A DNA stretch of 6,981 nt, from the NCBI GenBank assembly GCA_017608725.1, contig JAFCFG010000048.1, forward strand, positions 1 to 6,981. Direction: 5' to 3'. Shown here piece after piece: positions 1-4,311 of this stretch (position 1 is its first letter; each line of letters opens with the position of its first letter). The notes below the pieces were generated by a model. The model searched no databases. It was not told the origin of the DNA and saw only the letters and a list, made by a program, of their open reading frames with translations. The position numbers were made by a program, and so were the translations under genes. Source of the stretch: Candidatus Iainarchaeum sp. (GTDB lineage: Archaea; Iainarchaeota; Iainarchaeia; Iainarchaeales; GCA-2688035).

Positions 1-93
1 GCAAACCTGGAAATAGAGAAACTGATTAGGGCCTATGATCCCTGCATAAGCTGCGCGACCCATTTCCTGAAAGTGAATTGGAAAAAGCGTTGA
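1..93 (+). CDS. [NiFe]-hydrogenase large (alpha) subunit, C-terminal end only
   Basis: The first 30 codons in frame 1 read into TGA at 91-93 and contain RAYDPCISCATH. This is the C-terminal L2 motif (DPCxxCxxH) whose two cysteines (codons at 43 and 52) bind the Ni and Fe of the active site. After the His codon (61-63) comes a nine-residue tail, FLKVNWKKR. In this family a maturation protease removes such a tail after nickel insertion, by cutting behind the His. The motif style fits a cytoplasmic group 3 enzyme (3b/3c-like) better than a membrane-bound one, but the subgroup is inference because most of the gene lies outside the window. The maturation protease at 1007-1390 and HypC at 5216-5422 are the expected partners. 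The truncation is a window edge effect, not a defect. Confidence 0.9.
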   Translation, partial: ANLEIEKLIRAYDPCISCATHFLKVNWKKR

Positions 94-105
94 AAAGGAA
101 AAAAA

Positions 106-176
106 CAATTGAAACCCAACCAAAAAAAACAATTGAAGCCCAACAAAAAAAACAATTAAGCGCAACCGAAAAAACC
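106..176. repeat. Degenerate 23-24-bp tandem repeat, about three units
   Basis: Units start at CAATT at 106, 130 and 153. The first two are nearly identical (CAATTGAARCCCAAC followed by an A-run); the third has diverged. The first two units remain open in the hydrogenase reading frame after its TGA and would encode QLKPN(Q/K)KK-type octads up to a TAA at 157-159. The rest of the 94-314 spacer is A-rich non-coding sequence. It contains a perfect palindrome GGTTTAAACC (222-231) and a small hairpin TTGGC-AAA-GCCAA (250-262). I see no gene in it. Confidence 0.6.
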
Positions 177-276
177 TGAAGAATTAAATGCAAACACCAG
201 CAGTAGCAACCAAAGAGAATCGGTTTAAACCAAATTACATTCAACTAACTTGGCAAAGCCAACTAAAAAGAAACAA

Positions 277-299
277 TTAAATACCCCTTTTCTATATAT
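277..299 (+). promoter_or_regulatory. Candidate TATA region for the pilin-like gene
   Basis: Two AT boxes precede the ATG at 315: TTAAATA at 277-283 and CTATATATT at 292-300. The first is at the right distance (about 26 bp) for transcription to start near 306, giving a leader of roughly nine bases. The second is a better TATA match but lies too close to the ATG. No convincing ribosome binding site is visible, which fits a near-leaderless mRNA. Confidence 0.35.
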
Positions 300-314
300 T
301 ATTTTGATTCCTCT

Positions 315-788
315 ATGAAGGCAAAAGCACAGGCTGGTTTGGAATATCTAATCACTTACAGCTGGGCCCTGGTTGTTGTTGCAACTGTTGTAGGCTTGCT
401 TATATTTGCCTTTGGCAATTTGAGCGGGGGCGTTACATGCAACAGCAGCGACCCGTCAAAGATGCCTCTAAAGGGCTATGTCCTGGATTCAGAGAACCAG
501 AAAATCAAGCTGCAGAATGCCACTGGCGGGAACATAACGCTTGAGTCTCAAGCAGTAAAGGGGTCAGGAACAGGCTTCAAAGAAACAGGCCATGTTGTCG
601 TCCCGGGAACCATACCATCAGGGGGCACGATTGAAATAACCCCGATCTGTGAGCCCACGCAGCCAGGCACCCGTGGGCGCACGTGTCATTCAGGCCTTAC
701 TTTGGCTGGTGCCCTCACCCTGACCTATACTGATGCTACGGGTTTTGAGAGGGAAGTGGCAATCACCTGCAATGGAAAAATACCCTGA
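315..788 (+). CDS. Secreted pilin-like protein with class III signal peptide
   Basis: This 157-residue protein begins MKAKAQAGLEYL, a textbook archaeal type IV pilin-like signal. There is a short basic leader, a predicted cut between Ala5 and Gln6, and Glu at +5 (Glu10). A hydrophobic helix follows at about residues 11-34. The rest (35-157) is a polar, Thr/Gly-rich, beta-type ectodomain with four Cys (42, 112, 124, 152) that could form two disulfides, and N-glycosylation sequons near 43, 68 and 73. It probably sits in the membrane or a pilus-like filament after prepilin peptidase processing. The exact role (pilus subunit, minor pilin or surface protein) cannot be read from sequence; the ectodomain is not one I recognise. 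No pilus ATPase or platform gene is in the window. The start is fixed by the signal peptide. Its 3' end overlaps the opposing gene by 26 bp. Confidence 0.85.
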   Translation: MKAKAQAGLEYLITYSWALVVVATVVGLLIFAFGNLSGGVTCNSSDPSKMPLKGYVLDSENQKIKLQNATGGNITLESQAVKGSGTGFKETGHVVVPGTIPSGGTIEITPICEPTQPGTRGRTCHSGLTLAGALTLTYTDATGFEREVAITCNGKIP

Positions 789-1014
789 CATTCTTTTTCT
801 CTTGCCTGCATTCCCTGGCATAAACAGTGTGCAGAGCAAACCCTGCATGGTTATCAAGAATTGCCCTGCTTTTTAAATCAGGTGGGAATTGCTGCACCAT
901 AACAAAGCCCTTCTCCTCCAAGCAGGCCTTGAGGGGGCAGCGCTTGCAACCCTGGCTTCTTTCCTCGCTGGCAGCCTTGCTGCAGCCCCTTTTCTCCGGA
1001 ATGCATTCAGGCAT
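763..1014 (-). CDS. Small Cys-rich protein coupled to the hydrogenase protease
   Basis: The 83-residue frame starts inside the last codons of the maturation protease gene: ATG and the upstream TGA share the eight bases ATGCCTGA at 1007-1014, a typical translational coupling arrangement. The N-terminal part carries Cys at 4, 11, 23, 26 and 31, with a CKRCPLKACLEEKG stretch (C-x2-C-x4-C). This resembles the small metal- or Fe-S-binding knuckles of uncharacterised archaeal proteins (DUF3795-like is my best comparison, unverified). Two more Cys lie at 69 and 82. A role near hydrogenase maturation or metal handling is inferred only from the coupling. The C-terminal third is less convincing and overlaps the convergent pilin-like gene by 26 bp, so the true protein could be shorter or the frame spurious. 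Confidence 0.55.
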   Translation of the reverse strand: MPECIPEKRGCSKAASEERSQGCKRCPLKACLEEKGFVMVQQFPPDLKSRAILDNHAGFALHTVYARECRQEKKNVRVFFHCR

Positions 1015-1390
1015 TGATTTTTTTCAAAAGGGCTTCTGCTTCTTCCGCTGCTTTCTTAATTGGGTAATTTGCCGGGATTGCAATGATTTTCACCTTGCCC
1101 ACTTTTCCCAGCTTATGCAACAGCTTTAGCTCCATGGCCAAATCAAAATCGTGCCCGGAAACAGGCTGCTTTGTTTGCAGCTTACGCAAATCCTCAACCA
1201 ATTCCACTTTTTTAAGGCCAAGAGCAACATCCATTATGTATAAGCCTGAGTTTTCCTGTATCCCGTCCAATGAGCCAATCTCCTCAAATTCAATTCCCCG
1301 CAGCTTTTCCCCAAGCCTTTCCGCTACTTCCAATGCAAGCCTGTCTCCCCTAACCAGTGGATTGCCAGCTACAAGGATTTTCAATGCCAT
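1007..1390 (-). CDS. Hydrogenase maturation protease (HycI/HyaD-type)
   Basis: This 127-residue protein has the M52-type endopeptidase fold signature. It starts with a beta strand and Gly-Asn-Pro turn (MALKILVAGNPLVRGD), followed by Asp16, Asp54 in YIMDVA and His80 in SGHDFDL. These three sit where the Ni-sensing Asp/Glu, Asp and His lie in E. coli HycI and HybD. Such enzymes recognise nickel in the large subunit and clip its C-terminal tail; the tail at 64-90 of this window is the likely substrate. Helical segments at about 17-30 and 84-95 and the final helix complete the usual domain. An in-frame ATG at 1438 exists, but I chose 1390. The family begins at this point, a purine-rich AAGGGGGA precedes it, and the TATA-like box at 1445-1452 would place the mRNA start downstream of 1438. 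The Cys-rich gene follows with an 8-bp overlap. Confidence 0.88.
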   Translation of the reverse strand: MALKILVAGNPLVRGDRLALEVAERLGEKLRGIEFEEIGSLDGIQENSGLYIMDVALGLKKVELVEDLRKLQTKQPVSGHDFDLAMELKLLHKLGKVGKVKIIAIPANYPIKKAAEEAEALLKKINA

Positions 1391-1439
1391 TCCCCCTTTT
1401 TCAATTTGATTCTGCACCAAAGGAATTTTCAATGCCATT
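1373..1439. repeat. Near-exact duplication of the protease start region
   Basis: The segments at 1373-1391 and 1420-1439 differ by one base (AAGGA-TTTTCAATGCCATT versus AAGGAATTTTCAATGCCATT). Each contains the minus-strand start MALKI, 48 bp apart and in frame. The upstream copy adds a possible 16-residue leader (MALKIPLVQNQIEKGG) that no family member would be expected to have. Confidence 0.75.
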
Positions 1440-1444
1440 TTGGT

Positions 1445-1452
1445 TATTTAAA
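1445..1452 (-). promoter_or_regulatory. TATA-like box for the protease/Cys-rich operon
   Basis: On the minus strand the box reads TTTAAATA. A start about 27 bp downstream would fall near 1421. That gives a leader of about 30 bases before ATG 1390 and excludes ATG 1438. Confidence 0.45.
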
Positions 1453-1509
1453 ATTTTGTGGAGTTGGAATTTTTTTTGCATGAAATTGTTTTAATTGACC
1501 AAACAACAA

Positions 1510-1541
1510 AACCAAAAAACTGGCGGTGTAACTTTTTGGTT
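1510..1541. repeat. 9-bp perfect inverted repeat next to the transposase remnant
   Basis: AACCAAAAA (1510-1518) pairs with TTTTTGGTT (1533-1541) around a 14-base loop containing TGGCGGTGTAAC. It lies six bases beyond the stop of the transposase remnant. It could be that element's transcription terminator or part of its terminal inverted repeat; the GGTGTAACTTTTT stretch has the look of an insertion-sequence end. Confidence 0.4.
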
Positions 1542-1546
1542 AGAAT

Positions 1547-1744
1547 TCAACCGCTGCTTATATTGTTACTCCCAAAAATGTTTTTATAGTTGCGTTTTTC
1601 TGGCGGGAGAAAATAGCGTTTGAGTACGGCCTGAAGGATTGCCTTCAGGCCCTTGGCAAACCTGGGCGTTGGCCTCTTTTTTGTTCGCTTTCCAAGCTCT
1701 TTCATCAGCCTCCCAGCCCGGTTTGTTGTCCAGGGAACATTCAA
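1547..1744 (-). pseudogene. C-terminal remnant of a DDE-type transposase
   Basis: The frame, open from 1777 and ending at a TGA at 1547-1549, contains NVPWTTNRAGRLMKELGKR, then RFAKGLKAILQAVLKRYFLPP and a final YKNIF. This order (PWTTN, an R-LM-E-KR-K helix, GL-x2-hydrophobic-L-x-RY, aromatic end) matches the C-terminal tail of archaeal insertion-sequence transposases as I know it, where the first helix normally carries the last catalytic Glu (TNxxxERLM). Here the expected Glu position reads Gly (NRAGRLM), so a key residue appears lost. Upstream there is an in-frame TAG at 1778-1780 and no catalytic Asp domain, so this is a decayed fragment truncated at the 34-bp repeat. The IS family assignment is not possible by eye. 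It marks past mobile-element activity beside the caspase-like cassette. Confidence 0.6.
1628..1651. repeat. Perfect 10-bp stem, 4-base loop hairpin inside the transposase remnant
   Basis: GGCCTGAAGG (1628-1637) and CCTTCAGGCC (1642-1651) are exact reverse complements around ATTG. It lies within the codons for the KGLKAILQA part of the transposase remnant, so the symmetry may be a by-product of coding. It shares the GGCCTGAA edge with the 34-bp repeat nearby. Confidence 0.6.
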
Positions 1745-1784
1745 GGCCTGAATTGCCTTTAAGAAGCAGAAGGCATTCTAGGCC
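1745..1784. repeat. Hairpin repeat, copy 1 (left border of caspase-like cassette)
   Basis: Bases 1745-1778 are identical over 34 bp to 3225-3258. The element is an imperfect palindrome. The left arm GGCCTGAATTGCCTT pairs with the right arm AAGGCATTCTAGGCC (1770-1784) around a loop of about ten bases (TAAGAAGCAG). Outside the 34 identical bases only the closing GGCC is kept in both copies, as expected if the folded structure matters. Confidence 0.8.
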
Positions 1785-1804
1785 TTTTTTCCTCCCCATA
1801 AATC

Positions 1805-1812
1805 TTTTAAAG
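1805..1812 (+). promoter_or_regulatory. TATA-like box upstream of the 1837 ORF and cassette
   Basis: TTTTAAAG lies about 28 bp before the ATG at 1837, the spacing of a leaderless archaeal start. It is the only sign that the 1837 frame is expressed, and it could equally drive a transcript running into the cassette at 2087. Confidence 0.35.
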
Positions 1813-1836
1813 GACGTTTAGGGGCATATTTTTTGT

Positions 1837-2109
1837 ATGGAATTCAGAGAAGTGCAGTTAGGGCAAGGGATGCCAATATATGGTTATACTGCAAATCGGC
1901 CAGAAGTGAAGCAACCAAAAAAAAGCCATAACCAAAGAACTGCTGTGCAAAAAAAGCATTTCAGGCTTCAATTCAAACGACGTAATGCGCATAAAAGGAA
2001 GAGCATCAATGCTCTCAACAAAGAAAAATTTTTAGCGATAGAAAGTTATTTAAGCCAAAAATGCTCTTATATTCAAGGTGGAGATTATGCCCAAAGAAAA
2101 AGATATTGA
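1837..2109 (+). CDS. Hypothetical basic 90-residue protein (doubtful)
   Basis: I do not recognise this protein. It is strongly basic, with many Lys/Arg between residues 20 and 65 (for example KKHFRLQFKRRNAHKRK), and has no clear motif, membrane segment or signal. It uses Arg codons CGA, CGT and CGG that the surrounding genes largely avoid, and the DNA is more AT-rich. It is therefore either recently acquired DNA or a chance frame. For it: a TATA-like box at leaderless distance. Against it: no family resemblance and a 23-bp out-of-frame overlap with the well-supported start at 2087. If real, a nucleic-acid-binding role would be the natural guess from charge alone, with low confidence. Confidence 0.3.
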   Translation: MEFREVQLGQGMPIYGYTANRPEVKQPKKSHNQRTAVQKKHFRLQFKRRNAHKRKSINALNKEKFLAIESYLSQKCSYIQGGDYAQRKRY

Positions 2110-2296
2110 GCTGCTGAGGAGCAAGTTCTTTAAGACTTTAGCCAAGGTACCTGACAGCCTGCGGGACGAAATAGTTGCAGTCATAGGTGATGAGCCTTAT
2201 AACTGGTCAACGGCCAACATTGAAATCAAAGGCAAAACAAAGAAGGGAGAGCAGATACTAAGGCTCATGGATGAGGTTGGCTTGCTGGGTGATTAA
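2087..2296 (+). CDS. Small cassette protein A (69 residues), first gene of caspase-like operon
   Basis: The ATG at 2087 follows a good ribosome binding site, AGGTGGAG (2076-2083). The product is a compact, soluble, mixed alpha/beta protein. It has a helix at 4-20 (KDIELLRSKFFKTLAKVP), a helix-strand at 22-34 (SLRDEIVAVIGDEPYNW), a strand (ANIEIKG) and a C-terminal helix (KKGEQILRLMDEVGLLG). The EIVAVIGDEPYNW block recalls small archaeal proteins with an I(A/V)VIDGEPY.W motif that I believe recur next to similar genes, but I cannot name a family. There is no catalytic motif, membrane segment or DNA-binding signature. One base separates its stop from the next gene, so it is co-transcribed with protein B and the peptidase. 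A regulator, sensor or inhibitor of the peptidase is inference from context only. Confidence 0.8.
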   Translation: MPKEKDIELLRSKFFKTLAKVPDSLRDEIVAVIGDEPYNWSTANIEIKGKTKKGEQILRLMDEVGLLGD

Positions 2297-2297
2297 C

Positions 2298-2507
2298 GTG
2301 GATGAAAAATATTTGAAGAAGCTGGTTGTTACAAGGCTGAATGCTGTCCCGCCAGACGTAAGCTTCTCCATTGGCAAATACGGGGACTTTACCAGGGACC
2401 AGCTCATTGAGCAGGTTGAAAAGGGCACAGAAGTGGGAAAGGCAGCAACAGAAATGGAGCTCAATTTTTTGAGGAAGCTGCCAAAGTTTGCAAAGATGGT
2501 TGAATGA
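2298..2507 (+). CDS. Small cassette protein B (69 residues), GTG start
   Basis: The start chosen is GTG 2298. A near-perfect site, GGGTGAT (2287-2293), sits four bases upstream, and the previous stop is at 2294-2296. An ATG at 2271 would run far into gene A and add an unlikely leader. The product, beginning MDEKYLKKLVVTRL, has an N-terminal helix, a Pro-rich turn and a strand (VPPDVSFSIGKYGDF). A Thr-capped helix (TRDQLIEQVEKGTEVGKAATEME) and a final helix (LNFLRKLPKFAKMV) follow. The SIG-x-x-G-x-F-(T/S)-x-x-x-L-I-x-x-V-E-K-G-x-x-x-G-K pattern looks like a real, conserved small-domain motif, but I cannot attach a function. Its end overlaps the peptidase gene by the four bases ATGA, indicating coupled translation and probably a fixed stoichiometry or complex. 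Confidence 0.85.
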   Translation: MDEKYLKKLVVTRLNAVPPDVSFSIGKYGDFTRDQLIEQVEKGTEVGKAATEMELNFLRKLPKFAKMVE

Positions 2508-3145
2508 CAAGGCTGCTTATTACAAGGCCAAAACACGACAAGGGAACATACTACCTGCACGAATGGTCCAAGGAAGTAATAAAGTCAGCTGAAGACCATG
2601 GCTGGACAGTTGACAAGTCAGATGGTTCAAAAGCAACAAGGGCAGAGGTGCAAAGCAGGCTTGAAAAAAGCCCGCCCAACTTCGTGTTCTTCAACGGCCA
2701 TGGGAGTGAAAGCGAAATGTGCGGCCACAATCTTGAAACTATTCTTGATGAGTCTTCATCTCATTTGCTGAAAGGCACAATAACATTTGCCAGGGCTTGC
2801 AACTGCGTTGCCAGGTTAGGAAAGTCTGCTGTTGGCAAAGGCTGCAGGTCATTCATAGGTTATGTGGGTGAGTTCTGGTTTCCAAGAATAAACAAATTTG
2901 AATCAAACCCATTGAAAGATATTGCAGCCAAGCCGGTTCTTGAAGTATCAAACCAGGTTCCACTGTCAATAATAAAGAACCATACGACTTCGGAAGCTGT
3001 TGATTCAGCAAGGGCCTTGGCAATCAAGCACATTTCAAAGCTTATCCTGTCCAGGGAGCCATATGACAGGGCTGCCCTGAAAGCCCTAAGTCAGAATGAT
3101 GACTCTTTGAACTATAAAGGCGATGGTGACGCAAAAATTTCTTAG
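2504..3145 (+). CDS. Caspase-like / CHAT-like cysteine peptidase domain protein
   Basis: This 213-residue protein has the two-part catalytic signature of clan CD peptidases. After a predicted strand comes FVFFNGHGSESEMCGH, with candidate catalytic His66 in NGHG. After the next core strand comes TFARACNCVARLG, with candidate nucleophile Cys99 in ARAC (Cys101 is an alternative). GKGCRSFIGYVGEFWF follows (residues 111-126). The N-terminus (MTRLLITRPKHDKGTYYLHEW) is the first strand of the Rossmann-like caspase fold; residues 160-195 form a helical tail (TSEAVDSARALAIKHI). There is no signal peptide, membrane segment or fused sensor domain, so the enzyme is a stand-alone cytoplasmic domain, smaller than typical metacaspases. 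It overlaps protein B by ATGA and is the last gene of the cassette. Clan assignment is fairly secure; proteolytic activity, substrate and biological role (regulated proteolysis, defence, toxin-like) are inference. It is not an ordinary housekeeping protease. Confidence 0.75.
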   Translation: MTRLLITRPKHDKGTYYLHEWSKEVIKSAEDHGWTVDKSDGSKATRAEVQSRLEKSPPNFVFFNGHGSESEMCGHNLETILDESSSHLLKGTITFARACNCVARLGKSAVGKGCRSFIGYVGEFWFPRINKFESNPLKDIAAKPVLEVSNQVPLSIIKNHTTSEAVDSARALAIKHISKLILSREPYDRAALKALSQNDDSLNYKGDGDAKIS

Positions 3146-3224
3146 ACGGCAGCAGGAATTAAGGAATGGGTAACATGGTGCCTAGTACGCAATTCTTTGG
3201 CGAAATATTTGTCTCCATTATAAT

Positions 3225-3265
3225 GGCCTGAATTGCCTTTAAGAAGCAGAAGGCATTCCCGGGCC
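3225..3265. repeat. Hairpin repeat, copy 2 (right border of caspase-like cassette)
   Basis: Bases 3225-3258 repeat 1745-1778 exactly and in the same orientation. The right arm ends CCCGGGCC instead of CTAGGCC, but still restores GGCC pairing with the left edge. The rest of the 3146-3399 spacer shows no gene or transposase fragment. It has short AT-rich patches and the promoter of the next gene. Confidence 0.8.
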
Positions 3266-3361
3266 TTAATGCAGCTGTGCAGGGTGTTGAATACTTTTAA
3301 ACTTAATGCCTTAAATTGTGCTTCAAATGCAGAGATATTGGGCAGCCTTTGTGCCGCCACA

Positions 3362-3369
3362 TTATATTT
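3362..3369 (+). promoter_or_regulatory. TATA-like box for the EamA transporter gene
   Basis: TTATATTT, followed by TTAA, lies 34 bp before the ATG at 3400. It predicts transcription from about 3392 and an eight-base leader. It also argues against the in-frame upstream TTG at 3316 as the start. Confidence 0.5.
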
Positions 3370-3399
3370 TTAATCGTTTTATCACTTTCAATCCTTACC

Positions 3400-4311
3400 A
3401 TGAGCGAGAGAAAGGGGCTTGTTTTAGTATTCCTTACAGCACTTGTAAGCGGAGTAAGCATCTTTGCAAACAACTTTGGGGTAAAGGGATTCAATCCGTT
3501 TGTTTTCACTTTCCTGAAAAACGCGGTTGTAGCTGTTTTTCTGTTTTCCCTCATTGTTTTGATAAGGGAATTTAATGCAATAAAAAGCCTTTCAAGAAAG
3601 CAGTGGCTGCAGCTTGCTGCAATTGGCTTAATCGGCGGGAGCATTCCCTTCCTCTTGTACTTCTATGCCTTGAAGATGACTACGGCAATCAACGCCGGCT
3701 TCCTGCACAAAACCCTATTCATTTGGGCATCGCTGTTTGCAGTGATTTTCCTGAAGGAAAAGATAAGCAGAAGGTTTGTTGCAGCCGCCCTTCTCTTGTT
3801 TGCAGGGAACTTCCTTCTCTTTAGCATCAGTTCCTTTGGCTTGCCTGAAATGCTAATCCTTGCTGCAACAGGCCTTTGGGCAGCTGAAAACACGCTTGCA
3901 AAGCATGTTTTAAGGGAAACACACGGCAGGGTTGTTGCCTTTGGCAGAATGTCCTTCGGCAGCATTTTCATTCTGTTGTTTCTTGTTTTTTCAGACAGCC
4001 TTGGCCCAATTGCCCTTTCAACCAGCCAAATTTACTGGGTTCTGCTTACGGCAGCATTCCTGTTTGCCTATGTATTCACGTTTTACTCCGGTTTGAAATA
4101 CCTGCCTGTTCACAAGGCAACTGCTGTTTTGCTGCTTGCCCAGCCCATCACAGGATTTCTCTCCTTTGCCTTTCTGGGAAAACCCCTTGCATTGCAGCAG
4201 GCTTTTGGTTTCCTCTTAATTGTTGCAGGGATCTTTTTAATTGTGGGCACAGGGTTTTTTCTCCATGAAAGCAAATCAAAGAGGCTTTCATTTGCACCAG
4301 AGAAGTATTAA
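3400..4311 (+). CDS. EamA/DMT-superfamily membrane transporter (RhaT/YdcZ-like)
   Basis: The 303-residue product is almost entirely hydrophobic, with about ten transmembrane helices in two tandem EamA repeats (roughly residues 5-135 and 148-285), the normal size and topology for drug/metabolite transporters. The first repeat ends with the family hallmark: IPFLLYFYALKMTTA, a short loop, then a helix closed by FLKEKISRR. The second repeat has the matching FTFYSGLKYLPVHKATAVLL, then a helix and FLGKPL. The substrate cannot be read; members export or import amino acids, nucleotide metabolites, sugars or drugs. ATG 3400 is favoured because helix 1 starts right after it and the TATA box lies upstream; extending to 3316 would add 28 residues. 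The last 47 bp overlap the next gene in another frame, so the two are likely co-expressed. Confidence 0.88.
   Translation: MSERKGLVLVFLTALVSGVSIFANNFGVKGFNPFVFTFLKNAVVAVFLFSLIVLIREFNAIKSLSRKQWLQLAAIGLIGGSIPFLLYFYALKMTTAINAGFLHKTLFIWASLFAVIFLKEKISRRFVAAALLLFAGNFLLFSISSFGLPEMLILAATGLWAAENTLAKHVLRETHGRVVAFGRMSFGSIFILLFLVFSDSLGPIALSTSQIYWVLLTAAFLFAYVFTFYSGLKYLPVHKATAVLLLAQPITGFLSFAFLGKPLALQQAFGFLLIVAGIFLIVGTGFFLHESKSKRLSFAPEKY

Noticed and set aside
222..231. Perfect palindrome GGTTTAAACC as an operator
   Set aside because: A ten-base AT-rich palindrome is expected by chance, has no second copy and no regulator gene nearby.
827..1129. Plus-strand 100-residue frame opposite the Cys-rich and protease genes
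   Set aside because: Antisense to the protease, whose family motifs are clear; no ribosome binding site or domain.
1745..3265. Two-copy repeat considered as a CRISPR remnant
   Set aside because: The copies are 1,480 bp apart with genes between them, with no regular spacers and no cas genes in the window.
3142..3360. Minus-strand frame containing the repeat-encoded ECLLLLKGNSG also seen near 1760
   Set aside because: The shared peptide is only the translation of the 34-bp DNA repeat; the flanks are unrelated and there is no start signal.
3316..3399. 28-residue upstream extension of the transporter with a CxxC...CxxH-like stretch
   Set aside because: It would start at TTG, includes the TATA-like box, and the normal first transmembrane helix begins after ATG 3400. 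The Cys/His pattern is chance.
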